DNA of 64,000 bases. Origin: Liolophura sinensis. Taxonomy: Eukaryota > Mollusca > Polyplacophora > Chitonida > Chitonidae. The notes under the pieces are model-generated. The model was given only the letters and a program-made list of their open reading frames with translations. It searched no databases and was not told the origin of the DNA. The translations under genes and the position numbers were made by a program. The stretch lies in NCBI RefSeq assembly GCF_032854445.1, contig NC_088300.1, positions 33,273,608 to 33,337,607 on the forward strand. The letters run 5' to 3'. Below, piece by piece: positions 37,231 through 51,200 of the stretch (within the stretch, counting starts at the first letter, position 1; every line of letters starts with the position of its first letter).

Positions 37231-37326
37231 CTTTAGTTTCTGTTGTTATAGAGGTGATATGGATGGCGGGTTGTGTCCAGACACACTCTTCCTGAAGGAA
37301 TACTTGATAATCTGTCGTAGCTTTCA
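37231..37326 (-). other. Candidate upstream exon of the MAVS-like gene
   Basis: On the minus strand this segment follows ACCTACAG and ends in AAAG/GTAAGA. It is open in one frame for 31 codons (KATTDYQVFLQEECVWTQ, then PAIHITSITTETK). It has phase 1 at both ends, so it can join the CARD exon at 35798 directly or through any of the 24-nt units. The open frame extends upstream past 37326 but has no ATG before a stop, so a further first exon is needed if this one is coding. It could instead be 5' UTR. Confidence 0.4.
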
Positions 37327-38036
37327 CTGTAGGTGTACTGATATATCTTGAAACCAGATAAGGACCTCTGCGTACGTTGAAGGTTTAGCTATCATAAAAC
37401 CTGCCCGTCTTCGTCCCTACTATGTAAGGCGGTGATGTCATTTGGAAAATACACGGCCTCTGAAATATCCTATAGCTCCTTGCATGCCGTAATGTGGCCA
37501 AGAATACACACGCGTCACTGAAAGCTGATGTGGCTAGGTCTGTATATCTATTATAGGCCTACAAGTAACCTATTTATTACAGGACCGATTTGATATCAGA
37601 CAGCTCGATCTCTTCGCGACAAATACACCAGTAGCCTCCAAGACGCGTACAGGGAATGCACAATTAAGGATCAATAAAGAGAGAGGCAAGCCTTAGGCCT
37701 ACACACACATAGGTTTTATCGCACTACAGCGTGTTCCTTATGTTACAGGCTTGCAACAAGGCAGTAATTTTAAAACACTATATACAGGTTACACAGCGCT
37801 AAATGTGGTCACAACTGTAAATCATATAGTCCTGTATAGGTCTATTTTACAAGGTTAAAAACAATATTTATGATAAAGCTTCATATTGGATGGAATATGA
37901 GGTCAGAAATGAGAAATTTGCAACTGTGAATAAAAATAACGTACTCCACAGTGGTACTGATACCGGTAAGGTAGCCCACATCTGTAATCCTACATGTACG
38001 ATATCTATAGAAAGGGAGACAACTTTGTCTGTGATT

Positions 38037-38047
38037 GAAAATGAAAG
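38037..38047 (+). promoter_or_regulatory. ISRE-like site (IRF-binding consensus)
   Basis: GAAAATGAAAG fits GAAANNGAAA exactly, 243 bp upstream of the RLR ATG. A similar site lies 235 bp upstream of the second CARD gene's ATG. Confidence 0.45.
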
Positions 38048-38116
38048 TAAAGGAAGGGTTGTTCGTTGTTTCCATGACTGTTATTCAGACTGGGGTTTCT
38101 GTCCAACAGCAAATAC

Positions 38117-38126
38117 GGGATTTCCT
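38117..38126 (+). promoter_or_regulatory. Kappa-B-like site
   Basis: GGGATTTCCT matches GGGRNWYYCC at 9 of 10 positions, 164 bp upstream of the RLR ATG. Confidence 0.4.
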
Positions 38127-38152
38127 GTGTAATCATATGTGAAGAATGGCGA

Positions 38153-38162
38153 GAATTTTCCC
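38153..38162 (-). promoter_or_regulatory. Rel/kappa-B-like site
   Basis: GAATTTTCCC reads GGGAAAATTC on the minus strand. This fits invertebrate Rel sites of the GGGAAA type but is weaker against the vertebrate consensus. Confidence 0.3.
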
Positions 38163-38289
38163 TGATCTGGAGTCAGTCAGATTAAGTCATCAACCGTGAC
38201 TTGACTGTGTCACCAAAGAAATTAAGTGACGGACAGACACAAGCTAGCTATCTAGCTGTCACTGCGATTTTTGAGTTCATTCTCTCAAA

Positions 38290-39167
38290 ATGGCGTCTGC
38301 TTTTGTAAAAGAGGATACCGACGAGGAGCAGAGAATCAGAGCTAACGTGAGAAAATATCGCCATGCAATAGAGAAGAGGATAGATCCCGAGCAGATGTTG
38401 TCATCTCCGGCTGCTGTGACACTGAAGGCGTTACTAGGGGGTAAGTAAGACATCAGGTAAAGCAACTGAATGGTGTACAACTGAAAAATACAGAATCTTG
38501 TGTACCACCGGTACACATTAACTGTAACAAATGTACACATCAGGAATCTGAGACAAGGCAACAATAGCTAATGGTCAACCTAAGGTAATGTAGGTAGACT
38601 ACACCATTACACCTCACCGGTACGAGATCTTAAATTATAATACGTTCCATTCCGTTTTTTTTTTTTTGGGGGGGGGGGGGGGGGGATTAACGGGCCTGAA
38701 ACCGAATAACGTTGTTAAATGCTTTAGCATCACCTAGGATCCTTACTTGCTGTTCGATCTAGCAACATGCAATGGTTTTGTACAACTTTAAAATGCCATT
38801 GAAAGAATTCACCTAGCCTCCATTAAGCTTAATCTGGAGTTAATAATACTATTAATCAGAACTATCGGTTAACAGAGTTTTTAACTTGTAACGCTCTGTA
38901 ATGATCAAAATTTGTAACATACTGCGTGAATTGTGTCGTTGAGATATTGTGTGGTGTTTGGAAGTTGCGACAGCGTCGGGTCATTGTATAACTGTTAGCT
39001 TAATATGACGTGATGAATATGTGTGTCGTTTATAATGCGGGTATAAACCGCCCTCAAGACCGCATAGTCAAATCAAGGGAAACAACTCTTCCAAACACAT
39101 GAATAAGGGGACAATACTTTGGTTTATTAGCGCTGGAGATATAATCTAAAGCCATTTGGTGTGTGGT

Positions 39168-39203
<36 letters not shown>

Positions 39204-42200
39204 AGTTTTCCTTGATTCCTTGATTTTAGTCGGTCGTCGGTTTCTGCTCTAGAACTGCTTTAAATATCCGATTTTGATCAAATTTAGTTTATTTTGCCTT
39301 TTACCATCAATATTTTGTACTATCTTTCCTTGTTCAACTTACGCTATTAAGTGTGAGTAATAAATTTGATGAATTTGCTTGTGTTAATATATTTTCACCT
39401 TTTCATAGAGCAAAACGCCCAGGAAATTCGGTCAGTGCAGGACAAACGTGGATTATTGTCGGCCGCGAAAATGATGTTTGATACAATGGAGCGATGTGAT
39501 AGGACAGGAATCTGGATCACATTCTGTGAACTTATACGAAATGACAGTATGTACAGTTTATATACTACCGGTTTTGTAAATATATTCAGCATTGTGTGGT
39601 TCTAATATACCTATATGCTTTCTAGGAGGGAAGCAGGCTCCAAGCATGATGTGGCTACAGATATGTTGCGGGTTTGTATAGTATGAAAGTACAGAAATAT
39701 ATGCCCTATTGTTTTTGTTGTGTTGTGGGGGGTGGGGGGGGGGGGCTGCTATTTTCCTTTTTATTTCTAGAGCAGTTATTAAACCGTTCAAACAAAACGT
39801 CTCTTTTATGCGTGCAGGATATCTTCATATTTTTATGTTCATATGAATAATAAAAGTGTTATACTTGACCTCGAATTATTTTCAGATTACGAGAGAATAA
39901 TCGACATTTTAGACGGGAATTCCTCATCCACAGATGACGAGCACATGAGCCGGATTGATCAAATCGGTCCAGATGTTATAGGCAAGATTTCCCCAGTTAT
40001 AGTCCTGGATCATCTGGGAAAATGGGAATGCTTGACCAAAGAAGATCATGAAAATATAACAGTTATAACAAAAAATCAAAGTCAAATTGCTGGATCTAGA
40101 CTGCTGATGAAGAAACTAAGTTTGTCAAAGAAAAGAAACTGGTACAAACGTTTTCTACGGGCCTTGACTGATAGCAATCAGAAGACGGTGGCAGAGCAAC
40201 TTGACACCAAAAGTAAGAACAAAATAACAAAAACACGTCCCTCTAATATATCAGAAAAATTACTAAGAAAAAATCTTTATTGAAGGATATATGAAAATTG
40301 ATTTGCAATAAACTGTTTCACGTCTGTAAATTTCATGATGCATGGTAGTTACGCATCAAATCTAGAAACTGTTTTCGTTTCTCTAACCTTTCAGTGCCAC
40401 AATTACCATATTTAAAATCTTTGGTATAAGCCGACCCAGTGTTGACCCCAGGTCTCACGACATGGCGACGGATGCTCTGAACATTAGACCACCGAAGTTG
40501 TCTTGGTTGTGTATGGAGTAGCAATTTACCTATATATGCTCCTAAAAAACATGCATTTTCGGTCACATTGACCTTTGTAGATTCGTTCTCGTTATTAAAT
40601 AATGACCTCGGGGTCTCTGTGGCTCAGTCGGTTAGTGCGCTAGCATATCGTAATGACCCAGGAACCTCTCACCAATGCGGTTGCTGTGAGTTCAAGTCCA
40701 GCTCATGCTGGCTTCCTCTCTGGGTGTAAGTGGGAAGGTTTGCCAGCGACCTGCGGATGGTCGTAGGTTTCCCCTGGGCTTTGCCCGGTTTCCTCCCACC
40801 ATAATGCTGGCCGTCGTCGTATAAGTGAAATATTCTTGAGTACGGCGTAAAACATCAATCAAATAAATAAATAAATAAATAATGACCCCTGAAATCTTCA
40901 TTCTAAATGTGTCAGTCCCGCTGTAAGATATACAAATTGAAGAACACACTATCCAACTTTCATTATAGATGCCTTGTTAATGTCTTTTTAGGCTTCAACT
41001 TTGTGCCTGAAGCAGCCACTAGTAGCATTGATAGCAATGCTGGAGAGGCTGACTCAACTGAAGTGAAGTACTTTGAAGAAGATGGGGAACGGGAATTCAC
41101 TTGTGAGATTTATATATATATATATCTATATATATTAAATCAATGTGCCCTCAAAGGTGTTTTGTTGTGTTTCAAAAGGCGAATTCAAGGCTAAAATCGG
41201 ATCTTTCCTAAGCCTTGCTCACGGCTACATGGGAGAATTTTTTTGCAAAAAACCGATGAGTGCAAATGCAATTGATTTTTGGCTCAAATTGTACAATTGC
41301 TCAAATAATTAGCTTTATCAAAATACCAGCCTTCTCTTTGCAGGTGTTGCCTTTCTTTCGGTAATAAAGTTTCAAAATTTATAAAGGTTTTACTCTATAT
41401 GCTGCTGTATGTCTTTAATTATAATCTTGGTTTCTGGGGTTTTGGATTCCTATTTACCCCACATACATGAGTCTGTAGATGTCCCAACTCTATAACATAT
41501 GACTGGGGTGGAAACAATGTTTCATATTACTTATAGGTCGTTTTAAGGACATTGGTCATGGAAGGTCAAATTTGGCTGCACCCAGTACATTCTCCAAAGA
41601 TGTCATGCATGGGAGTTTAATGACAAGCTTCGACCTCAAGGCAGGAATTAAAGCACCTGTGGATCAAGGAGAAACCGTGTGTGATGGGCCAAGCAACAGA
41701 TTTAAAGGTTTGCAAACAAAAACTAACATGCAGAAATATGTCGAATGCACATGGGTTGTACGCTTGATACAAGAAGGCTAAACTTTTTAGCCTTGCTGAA
41801 TGCAAATCTAATTACCAGCTTAAACAACAGTGGTAATAATAAAACAGTTCTGGCCTGCCATTGTTGTAGCGTCCAAATGATAGGAACACTTGACAGCCGT
41901 CCTTTTCCAGTCCACTGACCGTTCCATTCTGCAGTGTGCAGTTTTGTTGAGAACTTGAAAGAGAAAAATCATTCTCTCAAAATATACGCAGTTCCAGACA
42001 AAAGGATTTTTCGTCACAACACTCATTAGTGAAACTGGGATGAAAGTCCACAATCACACCATTAACCAAATGCTGAGTCTTTTCCTTTCCAAATTTTTAA
42101 AAATACGTTGGAAAACAAACATGTGACTCAAAACAGTGGATATATTTGGCGAGCATGGTCTAATGCTGTCTCTTTTATTACCTCCAGGGCATGTGCTTGT

Positions 42201-45200
42201 ATTCCACCAGAAATATAGAAATTATCTTTTAGGTCTGTCCATCTGTAATCATCTCAAGGCATCTTTTTCAAAAAGGGACAGAGAATTTGAAATTCAGAAT
42301 TTTGCATATACATTCACCACCAACGAGCAACTTTTCCTTTCAAATTAATTCTAGCTTAAGCTATGCTGTCTATTGTCCATTTCCTTGGAGCAATATGGAA
42401 AGTCGCTCCACCATGATGCAGTAATGAGAAGACATTTGCATGCAGAGAAACAATGCAAACGTTATTGGGTTTATGTACAGCTACAATACAACAAGCTGGT
42501 GAAAAATTGAAGTGATATGACTCCTACCTTTTGCTCAAAGGGATGGCAAAAATTTAGGTCGAAAAAGCAGATATAGCCATTTTAAGGTACATGTATGTTC
42601 CTGGGGGAATTCCCATCATGATCAAAATACGATTACGTGATCCAAAATTCATTGTGCGTGTTTGACATCAAGTTAGAACGTGGTAAAGTAAAAAAATGTA
42701 ATATTTGCTAAGGTCCATGTGGACCTGAGTGTTAAACTCTTGTTCCACTTGGTGCAGATATACATTATATCATGGACGGCTTACAATATGAGACCAAGAA
42801 TTCGATTCCTGCCGTTCGTTACTGATTTGGTCGGTCCGGTTCTATGTGCCTCATGTTAGGCTCCTTAAACTTTTTGATTGCAGCTATCATGTAATTTTAG
42901 AACTGTGTATACAGTTAGGAGGTCCACTTGACTAATAGGCACACTGATGTTTTTAGCTAACATCATGGATGTGCCAGTGATATCTTTCCTAAGGCAATGA
43001 TGTCCATAATCTCTGATTAATGTATCGCCTGCTACATGTATTTGGAGACAGGACGTCCGACGATATCAGTGGAATTGGCATTTTACAAAGTCGGGTGAAA
43101 TGTCCGTCGTACTCGGCATCGTCTGCCACCTTATATCTGAAGGTACTTCCGGTATAATCCTCCGTCTAGATTGTCCGTGTTTGGACGCTTGAATTTGTAT
43201 AGGTCTGTAGTTTGTAGCATATACATATTTTTACGTTTCATTTATTCGTTACAGATTTGGCACAGTTAGAGGAGGATGGTTTTAAACAGCGAAAACCAAT
43301 TAAGCTAAGGGGATACCAAGAAGAGCTGGCAGAGGCTGGACTGGAAGGGAAAAACTGCATGATAGTTGCTCCTACCGGAAGTGGGAAGACACATGTGGCC
43401 CTGAAAATCATAGAGGTTCTGTACAGTTTTAAATAGAAATCCTACTCCATAGTATCGAACTACGTCAATGAAATGATTTTAGAATCATGTCCATATTTGT
43501 AAATTAAAACAACTAACAGGGTGGTCATTAGAACTGTTTATATCTAGAAGGTTACTTTTACTCCAAGTCTGGCGACACTGCCTTCCGCCAGTGAACACAA
43601 ATCTGAGCAGGTTGCCGATGAGCGGTCAGAGAGAGAGAGCTGTAATATTGAGAGTCTCTTCACCTCCCTTTTATATCCTCGGAATTAGTAATTCAATTAT
43701 CTGTACCATTTTTTCACTCCCAAAAATCAACTGACAGACGTTTTTAATGGCTGGTGACATTTATTTGGCACTTGTTCTGAGTGTGACGTTTGTTTCTGAA
43801 GCACAATAACAACAACGACTCAGTTGTTGAGTCAGGCCCGTTGTATTTCTGTACAGCCAATTGTGTATAGGTAATATCTCAGTAGGTAATGTGAATAGGT
43901 CACAGTAGTAGGCCTACCCAACCATCTAGGAGAATTTTACTACGGTCCAGTATTTTCAAACATTTCTGATACCTTGCTGACTTGATACCCTGTAGGAGGA
44001 TTTGTCCATTTAAGTATTAACCTAATCCACAGGGGAAAACTGTACCCCTGTTGTCATGCAAAGGGAAAAATTCCTGAAGCGATGTACTGTAAAAGAAAAA
44101 TATGTAAGACAAGAAAAAACATTTTTTTGCATACTCTCTACCGCAGGGATACTGCGACCGAAGTAGTTTGTTGGTGGTTTGACGATCTCGATACGGTGCA
44201 GCTTTCCCAGTTTAATATAACCGTTCTTGCATAACGTTTAGCAGTTTTGGTATTACAGGAACATTTGTCAGCCTCTCATGAAAATCGTAAGGTCGCTATT
44301 CTGGTCAAAGACGTGGTGTTGGCTGAACAGCACACTGAGAGTTGCAAGGCTCACCTGCCGCGTGAGTTGAGAACTAAACTGATAACGGGCGGGAACGACG
44401 AGCAGATCAGTCTGAGCAGATTACTACAAGATTTCGACGTGTTCGTCATGACCGTTCAGATTCTCGCCGATGCTTTGGCGTTTGATGAATTTTACATCTT
44501 GTCCGAGTTTACGATGATAGTGTTTGATGAATGCCACCACACGCTGAGGAAACACCCCTACAATGTAGTCATGTCATCGTACTTGGATGAAAAATTAAGA
44601 GAGGGTGGACCAAGACGACCTCTCCCGCAGGTACATGAATAAGTATATAAGGTTTAAGCCTTTTTCCTCGCACATGGCAGTTCCACGTGGGGCGCTCGAG
44701 CATACATCAGATGTATGGGGAATTACTTATTGGATATCCTACGCGATTTCAGTCAGAAAAATGTACATAAGTTCTTCCGCTTTGAATTTTGAATTAGTTG
44801 TATTCTTTAAAACCTTTTCAACCTTTTTTTTATGGCCATAGGCATAGGTGTCTATATCTTATTGAGACCACACGAAACATTTACCATCAGTGAACCGCTA
44901 TGTTATTCCCCACCCCCCCAACTTTCGATATGTACGCGAGCGTTTCCATGCGGAACACCACACTTGAAGTGAAGAACCCGCTGAAGACCTATAGACGCGT
45001 CTGACTTTGGTACACATTATGGGCGTTTCCTAAATGGTCTTAATGGTCGAGTCATTATTATGTTGTAAGATCTAAATATATGCACCGAAACACCCAAGAA
45101 GAGGAGACACGTTTTCATCTTTATTGCGATGCGTTGAAAAGGGTTCATACTTTGTCTTCTGTTGAAGATAATGTCAAAATGATGAGAAAGGGTGCATTGG

Positions 45201-48200
45201 ATAGGATTTTTCTGATAGTTTTCATATTTTGGTTACATACATATTTGAATACATTCAACCCGTAAGAAACTATTTCTTGAAATATATTTTTATTCCCTGT
45301 TTTCAATGCCATGCCAATTTTTGCCCGCCAGGTCAAACTTGTTTAAAGAATTAGAAGGACATTTTTTTCCCTTGGACATTTCCTTGTTTACCCTCGCTCA
45401 GTCCCTATACGTTTATTGTGTTATTTGCATCCGGTAATACATTTATGCGCTTTCTAACAATATGGAAACAATATGTGTATATGGCCCAGAAGACTAGTGG
45501 TAGCGATTCCATTGTTTTCATGCACATAATATTGGTGGCCTATCGCGTCATTCTTTACTCGATCACCCACAGATGAACATAGATCCATTCTCCTTTAAAA
45601 CAGCTTCGTGGCCAAGTTACCAGAAAGCCCAATGAAATGGTAAGAAATGCCTTGGAGACGGGAAATGTCCATACACAATATATTCTTGGACCGTTTAAGT
45701 ATTGTGATCCAATTGAAAGCTGACTGACTCCACGTGAGTGCCGGACAACGAAATGAATTATCAAAAATGTCAGCATTGAAATGTTGAACTGAAACGTACG
45801 TGTTTCAGATGGCTGGTGAGGCAAATATGGCGAATTTGAAACAAGATAGGCTTGTATGTTCGCCGACAGGCTGTGGAAAGTCACTGTGCTTTTGTGTTGT
45901 CGATCGACTAGGAGTCAAAACAACAACAACAGGCGATCAACCAGTTCGTTCAAAATGATAGAAGACTATTATATTGTTGTTATAATATTCCCACAAGTCA
46001 ACAAGTGGATAAACGTACTGCCAGTGGGTTTCGGGCGGTAAGTGTGATTTTAGTGAGGGACATAATTGCCGCAGGCTGGGTAAACATTTTTTGTATGACA
46101 GCTGATGTGTAGCAGCGTTTCATTGGTTGACGCAACTTTTAAAACATTAATTTCACGGGGAATTCCCCAAGTTAACCTATACCGGAGAATGGATCTTTAT
46201 TTATCAGTGGGTAATGGAATAAAGACCTAATAGAGTAGGTAACTTACAGTTGATAAGGAATGCATTGTTTTTCATACTTTGCTACAGGCCAATATTTCGT
46301 AAATAATCACATGGTGGCGTGTGAGAAGTAGTTAATACAAGTAGTTACTTTGGTAAATGACAAGTGTTTCTTACTTCTCTCTCTTGAACACATGTCAACT
46401 TGTTGGGCTGCGGTGAGTTCCTCACCTCTGCAGTTTATGTATTTATAGATAATCGGACTAACAGCTTCCACTGGAGTAGGAAAGGCGAAAGACATTCTTC
46501 AGGCTAAAGAACACATCAAAAAACTTTGTGCCAATCTGGATGTAGAGAAAATATGTACGGTGAAAAGGGGGCTAAGAGAATTATCGAAAGTTGTTAATAT
46601 CCCAGATGTGGGTAAGTAATTACGTTTTTATTATTTTTTATTGATATTATTATTGACGTGATGCTTGTAGAGATATTCTTACAGTAAAGGGCCAGAAAAA
46701 ATCGTGCGAAGTCATCGTCTTCCTAATAGTAAGAAAACAGCCCACAAAACATTGCATTGATATATTTAAATGAAGTAAATTCAGTTAAAAAAGTTTTTAA
46801 AGGAAGGGAGGGCTGTTATGGTGATGAGTTTTTTGTTTTTTCCTTTAAAGCCATTGGCATAAATTATGAGTTCATATTTCTGTGCAAATTACAGCCCAGA
46901 TATTATTTTTAATGTCGACATCAAGTTGGTGTTCCATGAACATCAAAGCTTTAGAAATCTAAGCTGATCGTTTTATACTTGACACATGCCACACTCATTA
47001 TAACTTCCTCTCCTCAACATCGTTCATTTATTTGTTTGCTTATTGTTACCGTTTTCCTTGTATTTACATCCAGAGATTCATTTGGTTGGTGGACGCCTAG
47101 AAGATCATTTTGCCGCGTTTGTCCAAAAATGGATGATTGACATTGAGTCGAAGATTAAGAATCATTGTCGTTACTGGACTAAGATCGAGGACCCTCCACC
47201 AGGGAGGAGAGACTGTCTTGAATATAAACAGTGGATTAGTAGAATTATTGAGACAGTAGTACGAAGGCCTGATTCACAGCTCTATTGTATGTCATGCATA
47301 CGGTTTGCAGAGGTAATTGATCTTGCCAAAAGGCCTCCCTTTTTATGTATGCTATGTATGCCAGGGGTTTTATGTCGTACATTTTTCAGTCTTACGACGA
47401 CGAGGAATCATTAGGTGTGTGTATATACTGTGTCTTCTTTGAAAGGGCGAGTCCATTCCGCCAATGTTATGCCGTCACTGAAGTATCCTACCGAAGACAC
47501 TTAACATGACATTATACACATTACACTGACACCGGGCCAACCAGTCTTGTTTCCATACTCTAACCTCTCTGCGCTGAGCACAATGCCAGGCAGCAGCAAG
47601 TACTATTTTTAAAGTCTTTGGTATGACCTGACTCGAGTTTGATGCCAGGTCTCCCGAATTCGAAGCGGACTTTTAAACCATTAGGCTACCGAATCGGTAT
47701 CTACCTTTTTATTCAGTAGAGTATTGACATATAAAATACACCATTGTGTTCTGTAATGTTAAGGTAATGTTTATATAGTTCGAAAGAGTGTAACGTATTT
47801 TGAGACAGACGGGAATGTGTGTCTGTTGTGTTTCTTTTTATTTTGCACTTTATAGATATGTTGAAAGTTCTATGTTTATCGGTTTCGTTTTTATCTCCCT
47901 CTGTATTTAATATGGGGAGATATAATGATCGGCATGGCTGCCTGTCCACCTGTCAGCCTTTTAGTCAATACATCTAGGTGTGTCGGAAATCCTTCCCAGC
48001 GAAGGCATTTTCTCCTACAGTATTTATCTGATTTACCATCTTGTTGGCTCTTGTTTTTCATTTAAACTAACCTGAATCTAACTTTCTTAAATATGAAGCT
48101 ATGCTTGAGTCTGTTCAGTACATCACATTTTAGTAAAGCTTTTTGTTTTTGGTGTATACAGATTTGCAACGATGCCCTTATCATTAATCAAAATGTCCGC

Positions 48201-51200
48201 ACACGGGATGCGTTGAACTACATGTCCAACCAGATACACGAAATGGATGTTTCCAGATTCACTGATATCGAAAAAGAACTGTTTGCGATTTTTCAAGGTA
48301 CGTTTATGGATGATATTTAATATATAGATGAAAAGAGCGGCGTTTGTTGTTTAGGCCGGCGTAATTTGCTATTTGATTTATTTATTTCATGTTGGTTTTA
48401 CGGCATATTCGTGAATATTTCAACTTTATGATTGAGATAATGTTTATGGGTATAGCATAGTTAAGGTCAAAGCGTTGCAACTGGCCAGTTTCCAGACAGA
48501 ACTGGATTTGAACCTGATATTTCAGTGGTGAAGTGTCCTCGGGCCAATGTCATTAAAACCTGTGTCTAAAATATTCCATATCCATACATGTCTGAGTATG
48601 AATAGTTTTTGTAAAACCGGCTAGGGAGCCTCCATGGCTGAAGGGGTTAGTACGCCAGCGCGGCGCAATAGCAAATGCGGTGGCTGCGACTTCAAGTCCA
48701 GTTTATGCTGGCTTCCCTCTTCGGCCGTACGTGAGAAGGTTTGTCAGCAGTCTGTGGACGGCCGTGGTTTTGTCCCACCTTAATGCTGTTTGCTGCCGTA
48801 TACGGTGTAAAATCCATCTTAAATAAATAAATAAATAAAACTACTAATGATCGATAATTAACTGTTGCGTTTATTTTTGTTGAGGTCTCTCTTTTATATA
48901 ATCCACAGAGAACCTTGACTATCTGAATGAAGTTTGCGGAAGACCAGCCAGTGCAAATCCGAAGTTAGAAAAAATGAAAAAGTTGATTCTCTGGGTTTTT
49001 AATGAAGATCCTGACTCTCGTGTCATAATCTTTGCAAAGTTTCGAAAACTTGCTCAAGCCTTAGTGGGTTGGATGACGGAAACGGACAGCCTAAGTAGTT
49101 TGAACGCTCAGAAATTGGTTGGCCAAGGTGCTGAAGAAGATGGAGGTAAATTGATTTGCACCTTTGATTGCACCTTTGATTGCACCTTTGATTAAGGTGA
49201 TTTCTTTCTTACACTATATGTTGGGAGGTAATTTGACTGAAGTCAGATTAAGTATAATTGTTCTTTACACTATCTAACATGGCCACAACTGTAAAGTGCT
49301 TCCAGAACCTTTAAACCAATTAGAATTATCGTTTAAGTGTAAAAAATAATGCTTGAAAGAGTCGACCTCACTTGCAAACATTTGCAAGCATTAAATCCAT
49401 TGGATGGACGAAAGTATATGTGACTCTTCAGATCTTTTAGAACAAATCAGAATAGACAGTGGCTATTGGGGTTGTCTTTAGTGAAAAAATGGAGAATTGA
49501 AATGCCCCACTTGGAAAACTTTTTCTAAATTCCTACTGTCTAAAGAAAGTTAGTGTGTGGGAGAAAATAAATGCACTGTGTCTTAGGGTCCTAGCGGAAG
49601 CACTTCTCGATTGGGTTGGGTACTGTTACAGCACTCGCTGAGTGGATTCACGCCTCTCACCCCCATACACTTTCCTTCCCGGAAGCTTCCTCATCCAAGA
49701 TAAACAAGATTGGCCTCTTTTAGAAGCGTAAATCTCCAAGTTATTAATGTCATAATCGTACTTGTTTTGTGAATTTTTAATTCTGGTAATGAATTGAACT
49801 TATTTCAGGGCATTTTAATTCTAAAAACTTATAAAGTTTTTGGGGCGTCTTCAGTATATGTACATATATTCTCAATTTTAGGAATTTGTAGAAACTACAT
49901 ACACTGTTTTCAAGCTATAATTTGCAAAAAAAAGAGACCTGCACCGATTTATTGATTAGATTACTGTGGTTGTCAAATGGGTTTTCATTAAAAGGAATGA
50001 GCCAGGCAAAGCAAGGAGATGTACGGAAGGGTTTCAGAGAAGGATCCCATAAGGTGATAGTGGCTACATCTGTAGCAGAGGAAGGGTTGGACATTCAGAA
50101 GTGCAATATGGTGATTCTGTATGACTACGACACGAATGAGATCTCCAAGGTTCAAACCAGGGGTACAGTTCTATTGCTTTTCTGGAATAATTATGTCGGT
50201 TTTGTGCCTTATTGATTTAAGGCATGTCAGTGTAATCTGCCACATTCCCTGGTGTTTGTAAATTATTAGAGCATATTCACAAAATCATATCTTCATTAAT
50301 GACGTCTTATAAATTGCTATTTACATCGCTGCCTAATTATGCCACTGAAGCATTTTCGTAAAAGATTAGAGAAAAACTATGAGCTAAATTATTAGAAGGC
50401 CAGATTTCACAGTTTACTTATAACCATCCGCCATCTATCACACTGTTGCTCTAGTTTCACTTTCCATGCTATAATATGTTGCTCTCTAAAGCTGTTTCAA
50501 ATAACGGATAAAATCTGGAGTGTTATCATAATCGTCTACTGCTAACATTAAAGCTTGGGTTTCCAACAATGCAGTCTAAGGAAACTATCCCATCGAATAT
50601 TTTATTTTAACATGAATTTATGACGTTGAGAAAATCTTTGACCTGTGACTTAAGCAAATTAAAATCACATTAAAGAACTGGCGACAGCTGTATTTGATGC
50701 TGTTACACCAGTGGAATGGCCATTAGACCAAACATCCACCGTGGGCCCAATTGGTTCTTGCTGCCAAAGTAAAGAATATTTCAGTTACTTGCACATGTTG
50801 GCGCAGATACCAGTTTATGGATACAAAAAATCAATTTAGTGGAGCACATGATGAAACTTCCAATAGCCAAAATCTTCATCAGATTACTGTTGTCAGTTCG
50901 TTGGTGTTGGACTTTTATGCGTTTACTGGATTAATGTTTAAAGCCGTATTGAAGAATTTCGGGTTGGTTAATTATTCAAATGGTTAATAGGAGCTCAAAG
51001 ACTCAATGAACAAAGCAAAACATGACTTCCATTTTTCACGACAACATTATTTGTCATTACATTATATAAATAATTAGATGAAAGAGTAAGATTACACATA
51101 AGCCATTTTGAGTAAGTTCATTTATATAGGGATTCATGGTTGTCAGGTCGAGCTCGGGCTGAAGACAGCAGATACGTGTTATTGGTGTCTGAGGGTAAAG

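Larger units (their letters stand above)
37330..38289. promoter_or_regulatory. Divergent intergenic region between the MAVS-like and RLR genes
   Basis: Under 1 kb separates the outermost candidate minus-strand exon from the RLR start codon on the plus strand. It contains an ISRE-like and two kappa-B-like sequences, listed separately, and no recognisable repeat. Shared or bidirectional control of sensor and adaptor is inferred from this geometry. Confidence 0.5.

Noticed and set aside
45555-45884. 109-codon minus-strand frame in RLR intron 7
   Set aside because: No recognisable motif; it partly lies antisense to the RecQ-like fragment.
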